NCBI GenBank assembly: GCA_050251615.1
Contig: JBFWMM010000018.1
Location: 1 to 49,959 of the forward strand
Length of the DNA: 49,959 bases
Reading direction: 5' to 3'
DNA from: Sedimentisphaera sp050251615
GTDB lineage: Bacteria > Planctomycetota > Phycisphaerae > Sedimentisphaerales > Sedimentisphaeraceae
Shown here one piece after another: positions 17,500-25,698 of the stretch. Position 1 is the stretch's first letter; every line of letters begins with the position of its first letter. Under the pieces are notes generated by a model, which saw nothing but the letters and a program-made list of their open reading frames with translations, did no database searches and was not told where the DNA came from. Position numbers and translations under genes: made by a program.

Positions 17500-19215
17500 A
17501 TGAACCCGAAGCAGATGAAATACACCGAACTGCGCCTGTTGATATGCCAGTCCACCGAGGGCAGCATAACGCGGGAAGGAGCAGTCAGGCTCAACAGCAT
17601 ACTCAAGAATGATGCCGAAGCACGGAACTACTACCGCGAGTATATACAGACGAATTTGATTTTGAAATCGCTTTTCGCTTCCGGGCAGCCGGAGCTGCTA
17701 AACATTGAGTTTGGCGCTGAAGACCCAGGCGCCTGTGGCAGATTTGACATAAAACTGCTCGATGAGCTGGCTGAATACGAGAGACGGGCGCCGAAAGTAG
17801 AAAAAACCGATGTCCAGAGCGAAAAGCTTCATTCGGTCGTCCATACAATCCCCGAGAAACGGCAGATGAGCAAATTCAACAAACGCATCTTTGCAGCTTG
17901 CATCGCGGCGGTTTTGTTTATGATCGGCCTCTCGTATATTCCGCAAAAACCGTACAGCGTTGACGTTGCCGTGCTTGTTGATGAGATGGATGTCAAATGG
18001 GCAGATTCGAGAGTCAATTTCACAAAAGGCGCAAGGCTGTTCACTAATCAGGATCTGCTCAGGCTCGACAAGGGCCTTCTCAACATCCAGTTTGATGACG
18101 GGGTTGATGTGGTCATTGAAGGCCCCGCAAAATTCGCGATAGAGCGCTCGGGCGTGTATATGGAGTATGGCAGGCTGTTCAGCCACGTACCGCAGACAGG
18201 CCTTGGTTTCTGCGTCGAGACACCGGCGGCGCGGATAGTCGATCAGGGCACAGAGTTCGGTGTTCAGGTTGACGTGAACGAATCAGCCGAATTGTATGTA
18301 ACCAGGGGCAAGGTGCAGCTGTTTGCAGGCCTGGCGGGGAATAACAAGTCCAGCCAGATTGTGGAGCAGAGCAACGCAAGAAGATTTAACGCAAGTACCG
18401 GTCTTATTCAGACAATCCCATTCTCAGGAGACAATTTCACCCGTCAGTTCAACTCCGAAACGGGAATCGTTTTGCGGGGTAAAGAACATCTCGACCTCGC
18501 CGGCATATTGGCCGGCAAAAAAGGTATCTCGCATCCCGGAGATATTGTGGGCATAAACCTTCTGGACGGGACGATCGTTTCCGGCGAGAAAAGCCAATAC
18601 TTCAAAAGCAGCAACGAGTACCGGCTCGTTGAATCCTCCTCGCTCATAGACGGCGTATTTATCCCCGATGGCGGAGAGGGAGCAGTAACCATTTCATCCG
18701 CCGGCCATGTTTACGAGTGCCCCGACACCAGCGGCACCAACTCCCACTGCATCTATATGTTCAGAGGGGGAGTGGAGAGGAAATCGAAAATCTCGCCGGT
18801 CATCTTTGATGGCATAAATATCGAAGACACCCCCGAATCCATTCTGTTTATGCACAGCAACAGCGGCATTACAATTGATCTTGAAGCGATTGAGGATTCG
18901 GTAAGCAATTACGAGATAACCTCCCTGAAAGCTCGCTGCGGCATAACGGAATTTGTCAGCAACCTCGCAGGCCGGAAAGCAGACGTGGATTTCTGCGTGC
19001 TTGTGGACGGGAAAGTGAAGTTCAAGAGAGAGCTGCTGAAAGTTGAGAGTGGCGTTCTTGATATTGATATTGAGTTCGGTAAAAGCGACCGTTTTTTGAC
19101 ATTTATCCTTACTGACGGGCTCAGAGATACCGACAGCAGCAAGGCCTCGCCATGGTCGAATGATTTCTTCTATCTGGTGAATTCACAGCTGACGCTTGAA
19201 AGCAAATGGAAATAG
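17500..19215 (+). CDS. FecR-domain membrane protein with C-terminal NPCBM-like domain (anti-sigma partner)
   Basis: The 571-residue protein has a cytoplasmic N-terminal segment (1-125), one transmembrane helix (about 127-146, IFAACIAAVLFMIGLSYI) and an outside FecR domain (about 150-290). The FecR domain has the typical stretches LLRLDKGLLNIQFDDGVDV, GPAKFAIE, VETPAARIVDQGTEFGV and LYVTRGKVQLFAG. The C-terminal 150 residues look like an NPCBM carbohydrate-binding domain (DVDFCVLVDGKVKFKREL, DIEFGKSDRFLTFILTDG). FecR proteins pass an outside signal to an ECF sigma factor, and this gene is separated from the sigma gene by one base. The carbohydrate-binding end suggests the signal may be a glycan; that is inference. 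Confidence 0.85.
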   Translation: MNPKQMKYTELRLLICQSTEGSITREGAVRLNSILKNDAEARNYYREYIQTNLILKSLFASGQPELLNIEFGAEDPGACGRFDIKLLDELAEYERRAPKVEKTDVQSEKLHSVVHTIPEKRQMSKFNKRIFAACIAAVLFMIGLSYIPQKPYSVDVAVLVDEMDVKWADSRVNFTKGARLFTNQDLLRLDKGLLNIQFDDGVDVVIEGPAKFAIERSGVYMEYGRLFSHVPQTGLGFCVETPAARIVDQGTEFGVQVDVNESAELYVTRGKVQLFAGLAGNNKSSQIVEQSNARRFNASTGLIQTIPFSGDNFTRQFNSETGIVLRGKEHLDLAGILAGKKGISHPGDIVGINLLDGTIVSGEKSQYFKSSNEYRLVESSSLIDGVFIPDGGEGAVTISSAGHVYECPDTSGTNSHCIYMFRGGVERKSKISPVIFDGINIEDTPESILFMHSNSGITIDLEAIEDSVSNYEITSLKARCGITEFVSNLAGRKADVDFCVLVDGKVKFKRELLKVESGVLDIDIEFGKSDRFLTFILTDGLRDTDSSKASPWSNDFFYLVNSQLTLESKWK

Positions 19216-19291
19216 AAGGGGTTAGTGTAACCCCGTGGGATATTGTGTTTTTAAGATTTTTTGTTATTTCATTTACGGGAGAGTATTTGTA

Positions 19292-21310
19292 ATGAAGAAA
19301 ACAATTATGTTAATGTGCATGGTTGCCGCTGCTCTGTGTTTTGCAGATGCGACGGTTCTCAACCCTGGCTTTGAGTCTATGTCTGCCGAGCTCACTCCTG
19401 ACAACTGGACTCTCTACAAAGGCAACGGCGCGACAGTTTACTTCGCCGCCAAGACGGACGTAGTTCACAGCGGCACGTATTCAGAAAAGATTGCCGCGCG
19501 TCAGGGTTATGGCATGATCTACCAGGAAGTAACCGGCGCTGTAGCAGGTGAGTCATACAGCCTCACTCTGTTCGGCCGCGGCGACACCAACAACGACTGG
19601 CAGATGGATGAGCCGATGGACAGAATTATTGTCTCCGTAAAGTTCAAGAATACTGCGGGCGGCACAATCTCGGAGCCATCTATGGTTATTTTCGATGCAG
19701 ACCCTGAAACCGCTGCACCGATCCTTTCTACAAGCGAATGGCTTCAGTCTCCCGCAATGCGCTTCACAGTTCCGGAGGGAACCGCATCATTCCTGATCAA
19801 AATTAACGCTGACGATGGTTCCATCGACGGCAATCTTGGCGATGGCACTTCAATATATCTTGATGATATTACACTGGCCGTCGAAGCGCTTCCCGCAAAG
19901 AATCCCACTCCCGAAGACGGTGCGATTGAGCAGAGCGCTACGGCGCTTACTCTCGGCTGGGAGCCTGCGGACGATCCCCGCAACGCAGGCTCGCCGAATC
20001 CTGATGTTACAGGGTACGACCTTTTCATTGAGCAGTATAACAGCGTGGAAGCACCGGCAACGACCGATTTCGCCGCCACATCACCGATCAATCTTTCGAC
20101 CGCTCAGTACGCCGCCGGCGCCCTCGGCACCGACCAGGTTGTTTTCTGGCGCGTTGACACGCTCCTTTCCGGAGACCCGAACGTAATCACGGGCGAAACA
20201 TGGACTTTCAGCACGGAAAGCTCATTCCCCGAAATCATTACACAACCTCAGAATGTTGAGGTTTTTAAGGGAGAAGACGCGACACTTTCGGTTGATGCCA
20301 TCGGAATGATGAGCCCGATTGTCCTCTATGAATGGTACAATTCCTCCGATGAGCTCGTGGCATCGGGAGCGGATATGTCCTCGCTGAACATAGCCTCAGC
20401 AAGCACGCGGGACAGCGGTTCATACTACTGTGTCATCAAGAACAGCGCCGGCAAGGAAACACAGAGTGAATCGGCTCTGCTGTATGTCAAGGGCATTTTG
20501 GAGAGCTACGCTTTCGAGAACAGCCTCGCGGATTCGGTCAATTCATTCGATGCGGCAGCGGCCAATATCGACCCAAACGCACCGGCAGTCATCGCATACG
20601 ACACCACCGGTATTGATGGCAGCGCCCTGCTGCTCGACGGCGAAAACTATCTGCTGCTTCCCGAAGGCGCATACCCGAATTCAGAGATGGGGCTTTCACG
20701 AGGTTCTATAGTATGCTGGGTTAAGACAATCTCCGCCGATAACGGAGCGATTATCGCTTCTTACAACGACAGCCATACAACATGCATCAACTTTACCGTA
20801 CAAGCCGGCGGAGGATTGTATTTCTATATCCGCTCGGAAGGTAACTCTGTTACCACGATTCAGGCAAACTCTCTCGGCCTCAACGACGGCAACTGGCACC
20901 AGATAGCGGTTACCTATTCACAGGGAAGCAACTCTGCGGCTTATGTGGATGGCGAGCTTCTCGCCACGACAACCGGCATCGGCGCTTCTCAGGTCTTTGC
21001 GCCCTGGACATACAGCCTGCCGATAGGCGCCGGAGACACCCGTGGCGTTATCGATAATGTAATGGACGGCTCAATAGACGCGCTGACATTCTACAACTAT
21101 GCCCTTTCAGACAAGGACATTCTCGACCTGTACAACGCATTTGCCGCTGAAACAAAGGCGCTCTGCCTCGACTCGTACGAATCAGCTTTTGACTTTGCCG
21201 GCCCCGACGGAGTTGGAAGTGAGTTTGCAGACTGCCGCGTTGATATGCTTGATTTCGCCGCCATTGCAGGCGCCTGGCTCGATTGCGGCCTATACCCGAG
21301 CTGCGAATAA
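19292..21310 (+). CDS. Secreted multidomain protein: N-terminal beta-sandwich, FN3-like, Ig, LamG, dockerin-like end
   Basis: Starting at the ATG at 19292 the product has 672 residues with a signal peptide (MKKTIMLMCMVAAALCFA). Residues 20-201 form a carbohydrate-binding-like domain (LNPGFESMSAE, YKGNGATVYFAAKTDVV, GRGDTNNDWQMDE) shared with the next gene. An FN3-like domain (202-308, VVFWRVDTLLSGDP) follows, then an Ig-like domain (312-400, DSGSYYCVIKNSAGKE) and a LamG domain (402-612, WHQIAVTYSQGS). The end is a single dockerin-like segment (623-672, DCRVDMLDFAAIAGAWL then GLYPSCE). The upstream open frame to 19235 lacks a sensible start. It follows the sigma-FecR pair by 76 bp and is a likely target. 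Its function is probably glycan binding at the surface; no catalytic domain was recognised. Confidence 0.8.
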   Translation: MKKTIMLMCMVAAALCFADATVLNPGFESMSAELTPDNWTLYKGNGATVYFAAKTDVVHSGTYSEKIAARQGYGMIYQEVTGAVAGESYSLTLFGRGDTNNDWQMDEPMDRIIVSVKFKNTAGGTISEPSMVIFDADPETAAPILSTSEWLQSPAMRFTVPEGTASFLIKINADDGSIDGNLGDGTSIYLDDITLAVEALPAKNPTPEDGAIEQSATALTLGWEPADDPRNAGSPNPDVTGYDLFIEQYNSVEAPATTDFAATSPINLSTAQYAAGALGTDQVVFWRVDTLLSGDPNVITGETWTFSTESSFPEIITQPQNVEVFKGEDATLSVDAIGMMSPIVLYEWYNSSDELVASGADMSSLNIASASTRDSGSYYCVIKNSAGKETQSESALLYVKGILESYAFENSLADSVNSFDAAAANIDPNAPAVIAYDTTGIDGSALLLDGENYLLLPEGAYPNSEMGLSRGSIVCWVKTISADNGAIIASYNDSHTTCINFTVQAGGGLYFYIRSEGNSVTTIQANSLGLNDGNWHQIAVTYSQGSNSAAYVDGELLATTTGIGASQVFAPWTYSLPIGAGDTRGVIDNVMDGSIDALTFYNYALSDKDILDLYNAFAAETKALCLDSYESAFDFAGPDGVGSEFADCRVDMLDFAAIAGAWLDCGLYPSCE

Positions 21311-21348
21311 CTTTTGTCAAGAAACGTGTTTAATTAAAGGAACGACCA

Positions 21349-22011
21349 ATGAAAAAGATAATTCTATGTATGTTCGCATTTGCGGCTACGTTGGCCAATG
21401 CGAACATGGTAAACAACAGCGGCTTTGAGGCTATGTCCGGCGACCCGCTCGCTCCGGAAGAGTGGTCTCAGTACAAAGGCAACGGTGCGACGGTGTATTT
21501 TGCTCCGAAGACTGACGTTGTCTATGAAGGCACATACTCCATGAAGCTTGCCGCGCGCAACGGCTATGGCATGCTGCACCAGACAATCGGCGGCTTCTCC
21601 GGCGGCGAAGAGCTCAGCTTCTCGCTGCTCGGCCGCGGCGACACAAACGGCGACTGGCAGATGGATGAGGTCGGCGATCAGATTGATGTCTATGTTAAGT
21701 TCAAAGATGCCGCAAACTCACAGATCGGCAACGAAATCAGCACGCTGCTGTTTGACTTCGACGAAAGCACCGAGGCCGGTATGCTTTCATCGAGCGAATG
21801 GTTGCAGTCTTCGGCATTCAATTTCGTTACGCCTGAAAACACCGCTTTCGTTCAGATCAAGATCCGCGCGGTTGACGGCACCGTTGACGGCGGAACCTAC
21901 GATGGCACAAGCATATATCTTGATAACGTGTCTCTTACGGCAATTCCCGAACCGGTGAGCATTGCTCTGCTCGGTGCGGGAGCCATTGCTCTGCGCAAAC
22001 GCAAAAAATAA
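21349..22011 (+). CDS. PEP-CTERM protein, paralogue of the preceding gene's N-terminal domain
   Basis: This 220-residue exported protein has a signal peptide (MKKIILCMFAFAATLANA) and one carbohydrate-binding-like domain. The domain is clearly homologous to residues 20-201 of the preceding gene: YKGNGATVYFAPKTDVVYEG, GRGDTNGDWQMDE, SSSEWLQSSAF and DGTSIYLDNVSL recur in the same order. It ends with IPEPVSIALLGAGAIALRKR, a classic PEP-CTERM sorting signal (PEP motif, hydrophobic helix, basic tail) normally processed by an exosortase. No exosortase gene is in the window. It starts 38 bp after its paralogue, so the pair probably arose by tandem duplication and are co-expressed. Confidence 0.88.
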   Translation: MKKIILCMFAFAATLANANMVNNSGFEAMSGDPLAPEEWSQYKGNGATVYFAPKTDVVYEGTYSMKLAARNGYGMLHQTIGGFSGGEELSFSLLGRGDTNGDWQMDEVGDQIDVYVKFKDAANSQIGNEISTLLFDFDESTEAGMLSSSEWLQSSAFNFVTPENTAFVQIKIRAVDGTVDGGTYDGTSIYLDNVSLTAIPEPVSIALLGAGAIALRKRKK

Positions 22012-22051
22012 ACTGTAAAAAAACTTACCAATAACGTTCATAACGAATAGA

Positions 22052-22081
22052 GGCGAGGGCCGCATGCAAGGGGCTCTCGCC
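22052..22081 (+). terminator. Hairpin after the PEP-CTERM gene
   Basis: GGCGAGGGCC (22052-22061) pairs with GGCTCTCGCC (22072-22081), including one G-U pair, around a 10-nt loop. Only ATTTC follows, so the T tract is poor. It could be a weak terminator or a processing or stabilising stem before the next gene, which starts 24 bp later. Confidence 0.45.
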
Positions 22082-22104
22082 ATTTCAAACCTGAGGGAAA
22101 ACCA

Positions 22105-25100
22105 GTGAAACATATGCTCAGAATCCGCCGTCTGACTTTTATCTTTGCGACTGTGTTCGGAGGCCTGGCCTCCGCCGCCGTCAATAATTACGACATTGTA
22201 GTTTACGGCGGCACCTGCTCGGGGATTACCGCAGCCATACAGGCAGAAAGAATGGGTAAGAGCGTTGTGCTCGTGTGCCCGGAAGAACATATCGGCGGCC
22301 TCACAATAAGCGGCCTCGGCTGGACAGACACCAAAGACACAGGCTGTATCGGCGGCCTTGCAAGGGAGTTTTACCACAGGATATGGCTATACTACAACTC
22401 ACCGGAGACATGGGTTTATCAGAGCCGCAGCTCGTACAATGCCAACTGGCAAGCCGGCCCCGCAGTTCAAGACAGCAACCAGACGATGTGGACGTTCGAG
22501 CCGCACGCGGCGGAAGAAGTATTCGAGCAATGGCTCGCAGAGGAAGGCATTACAGTTGTGCGCAACCGCTGGCTTGACAGAAGCGCCGGAGGCGTTGAAA
22601 AGACCGGTAATCGTATTACAGCAATCAAGACACTCAGCTACGATGAAGATTTTGGTTTCACACCCGCCGAAACATACAACGCCTTGATGTTCATCGACGC
22701 ATCATACGAAGGTGATTTAATGGCCTCTTCGGGCGTATCATACCGTATCGGACGAGACTCCAGAACCGAATACAACGAAACACTCAACGGCATTTACTTT
22801 GGTAGTACAAACCTTACCCCCTCGAATTCCCCATACAAAAACATAAGCCCTTACGTTGTACCGGCCGACCCTGACAGCGGCCTTATCGCACAGCTTGCCG
22901 GAGAATTTACCGACATGTCCCGAATCGGCGGCGAAGACGACCGCTTGCAGTCGTTTAATTTCCGCATGTGCCTGACGGATGTCTCGGCAAACAGAGTGCC
23001 GATACCGCAACCTGAGGGATACGACGAATCGCAGTACGAGCTGCTGTTCAGGCTGTATGAAGCAGGGCAAAACCCTGGCTTTACAACGCAGCGTATGCCG
23101 AATTTAAAATGCGACAACAACAACAGCGGTCTGATGTCTCTCGACTGGCCCGGCGGCAATTACTCCGATGAAACCGGCTGGGTATATTCGGAAGCAAGCT
23201 ACAGCGAGAGAATGAATTACGTTCAGAAACAGCGCGACTACCAGCAGGGCCTGCTCTGGACAATGCTGTACCATCCACGCGTACCGCTGAGCGCTCGCAA
23301 CAGCCGAATCAAATGGGGCCTCAGCGCGGACGAGTTTGCCGACAACGAAAACTGGCCCTACTTCTCCTACATTCGCGAAGCTCGCAGGATGGAAGGCGAG
23401 ATGGTCATGACAGAACGCCACGTAAAGAAGGCCCCGGGGTACGATGTCAGTGATTCCATCGGCATGGGCTCATACTCCCTCGATTCACACGTTGTGAGAC
23501 GCGTGGTAATTGACGGCGCAATATGGGACGAAGGTGGATTTTATCAATGGTGGGCTGACGGCTACCCTATCAGCTACCGCACTATTCTGCCGAAACAGGA
23601 GCAGGCGGCCAATCTGTTTGTGCCGGTTTGCCTCTCGGCCAGCCACGCGGCATTCGGCAGCATCAGAATGGAACCGACTTATATGATTCTCGGCCAGTCC
23701 GCCGCAACCGCCGCATCAATCGCAATCGACTACGACTATGACGTCCAAGATGTGCCCTACGGCCTGCTGAGAACAAGACTGCTCTGCGACAAACAGCAAC
23801 TCGGCACAGCGCTTAGCGTTCAGCAGAATGCTTACCTGCTCAACTTCGGCGCGGCAATATCCAACGACAACAACAGCCCCGCGCATTCGGCAGGCGGAGC
23901 AACCGGCACAAGCTGGAACCTTATAATTGCCGACACATCCTCGGGCATAATTGACTCAAACGGAAATGCCGTCAATCTCGGCATCGACATCGGCAAAACG
24001 CAACCGAATTCTACTATTTTGGAATGGGACAGGGGCGGATTTATCAACAGCACACTCGGCGCTGACTACAACACGGGGATTTACGCTGGCAACGCACGAA
24101 GCGCAATGTACGTAAACGACGGCGGCGGTAGCCATACCGCGCTTGGCGTGCGCGTTTCAGGCTTGAACGCAGGCCTCTACGCCATTTTCACCACGGCAAT
24201 CAACACAAACACTTCCGCAAACGATTACTACAACATATACGCGCTTGCCGCAGATGCCGATTCCGGCAATACCGACTTCGCCGGCCTCTCCCCTGCCTTG
24301 ATGCGCAACACCCGTGAAACATCCGCCTGGCTTTGCAACTCCAACTTCGTCGTCGCGGCGGCAGAGGTTGTAAAGGGGCAAGACCTCGTGATTGCGGTGG
24401 AAGGACTCGCCGAGGCAGACTACAGGGCTTTCGTAAACACCATAGAGATTGTTCAGGTGGCGCAGTCCCCGCTTGCACCCGTTATCAGCGCCGAACCGCA
24501 AGATCTGAGCATTGATATGAGCAGTGAAACTGAAGCTGTTTTGAGCTGCAAGGTAAAGAGCCCTGCCGCCCCGTCAATCAGCTGGTATAAATACAGCTCC
24601 GCAGACGATGACATTCTGATGGACGCAGGCTCCGTTGCGGTAGCCGAGCTGCTCACAGGCGAGTTCGCGGCCACGCTCACAATCACTAATCTGACACGAG
24701 ATGACTGCGGGCAGTACTACTGTGTTGCCGTAAACGAAGACGGCCGTGCCGTGAGCCGTATGGCAAACGTAAACTTGAAAGAAATTCTCGCGCACTACTC
24801 CCTCGACAGCGCAGATTACAGCGGCGGCAAATATACCGACCTCAGCGGAAACGCACGCGATGCGGCAGTGAGCGGCACCCCCTCTTTTACCGCGGGAGCT
24901 GATGGAAAGACATCAGGCGCCATATCGCTCACTTCCACGAGCGGCAGCGCCTCCTGCGGCGCATGGAACCCCTCCGAGGGTAGCGGTCAGATGAGCATAA
25001 GCGCCTGGGTTTTCTGGGCAGGCGGCAACCAGACAAGCATCATTGCGGACAAATCAAACAGCTGGAACAGCTCACAGATGATGTGGACATGGGGCATCAA

Positions 25101-25572
25101 CCCCGATACGCAGCGCATCAACTTCGTCTCCGAGGGTTCCTCAGACTTCCAGACAGCCATATCATCTGCGGGGTTTGCTCAAGGACAGTGGCACCATCTG
25201 CTCATTACCCACGATGCCGCGAACAACGCCGCGGCTTTGTACGTTGACACGCAACTTGTAAACTCGGGGGTTGTTGTTTTGGGAACAAAAACCGATGCAC
25301 CGTTGCGTATAGGTTCAGACGCGGGCGGCCGTTACTTCAACGGGCGCCTTGATGACGTGCGCATATACAATTATGTGCCGGACGAAAACGGGCGCCTTGA
25401 TGCATATAACGGCGCGGCGCTCGTTAAAAAAAAAGTATGCCGGCCCGACAGCTACGAAAGTGAGCTTGACATCTCCGGCCCCGATGGAACGCCCGACTGC
25501 GAGATAAACATCTATGACATTCTCTCGCTTGCGACAGGCTGGCTCAGCAGCGGCTTGTACCCGCGGGTATAA
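22105..25572 (+). CDS. Secreted FAD-dependent oxidoreductase with Ig, LamG and dockerin-like modules
   Basis: The 1155-residue protein begins at a GTG (22105) with a Shine-Dalgarno GAGGGA 7 nt away; an ATG three codons later is possible. A signal peptide containing RR (LRIRRLTFIFATVFGGLASA) precedes an FAD_oxidored-type domain (about 31-580). That domain shows the dinucleotide motif VVYGGTCSGITAAIQAERMG, then GGLTISGLGWTDT and FIDASYEGDLMASSGVSYRI. A beta-rich region (about 580-790) links to an Ig-like domain (791-890, DDCGQYYCVAVNEDGR), a LamG domain (893-1100, WHHLLITHDAANN) and a dockerin-like C-terminus (from 1110, DCEINIYDILSLATGWL, GLYP). Members of this FAD family accompany polysaccharide loci in many bacteria, but their substrate is unknown. 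The modular tail matches the gene at 19292. Confidence 0.82.
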   Translation: MKHMLRIRRLTFIFATVFGGLASAAVNNYDIVVYGGTCSGITAAIQAERMGKSVVLVCPEEHIGGLTISGLGWTDTKDTGCIGGLAREFYHRIWLYYNSPETWVYQSRSSYNANWQAGPAVQDSNQTMWTFEPHAAEEVFEQWLAEEGITVVRNRWLDRSAGGVEKTGNRITAIKTLSYDEDFGFTPAETYNALMFIDASYEGDLMASSGVSYRIGRDSRTEYNETLNGIYFGSTNLTPSNSPYKNISPYVVPADPDSGLIAQLAGEFTDMSRIGGEDDRLQSFNFRMCLTDVSANRVPIPQPEGYDESQYELLFRLYEAGQNPGFTTQRMPNLKCDNNNSGLMSLDWPGGNYSDETGWVYSEASYSERMNYVQKQRDYQQGLLWTMLYHPRVPLSARNSRIKWGLSADEFADNENWPYFSYIREARRMEGEMVMTERHVKKAPGYDVSDSIGMGSYSLDSHVVRRVVIDGAIWDEGGFYQWWADGYPISYRTILPKQEQAANLFVPVCLSASHAAFGSIRMEPTYMILGQSAATAASIAIDYDYDVQDVPYGLLRTRLLCDKQQLGTALSVQQNAYLLNFGAAISNDNNSPAHSAGGATGTSWNLIIADTSSGIIDSNGNAVNLGIDIGKTQPNSTILEWDRGGFINSTLGADYNTGIYAGNARSAMYVNDGGGSHTALGVRVSGLNAGLYAIFTTAINTNTSANDYYNIYALAADADSGNTDFAGLSPALMRNTRETSAWLCNSNFVVAAAEVVKGQDLVIAVEGLAEADYRAFVNTIEIVQVAQSPLAPVISAEPQDLSIDMSSETEAVLSCKVKSPAAPSISWYKYSSADDDILMDAGSVAVAELLTGEFAATLTITNLTRDDCGQYYCVAVNEDGRAVSRMANVNLKEILAHYSLDSADYSGGKYTDLSGNARDAAVSGTPSFTAGADGKTSGAISLTSTSGSASCGAWNPSEGSGQMSISAWVFWAGGNQTSIIADKSNSWNSSQMMWTWGINPDTQRINFVSEGSSDFQTAISSAGFAQGQWHHLLITHDAANNAAALYVDTQLVNSGVVVLGTKTDAPLRIGSDAGGRYFNGRLDDVRIYNYVPDENGRLDAYNGAALVKKKVCRPDSYESELDISGPDGTPDCEINIYDILSLATGWLSSGLYPRV

Positions 25573-25698
25573 ATGCGAAAAGTGCCATTTCCGCCAGCTC
25601 AATAGCCTGCGGCGGAGCCGTGAGCTCGGGTAGTTTTCTACTCCCCTTTTTCACCCTTTCCCCGCCGCTGATTATCTTTCCTTGCGGTGCAGCCGCTA

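Noticed and set aside
25627..25650. Small hairpin between the FAD oxidoreductase and glycosidase-like genes
   Set aside because: The stem is only 6 bp with a G-U pair and four Cs precede the T run; too weak to call as a terminator.
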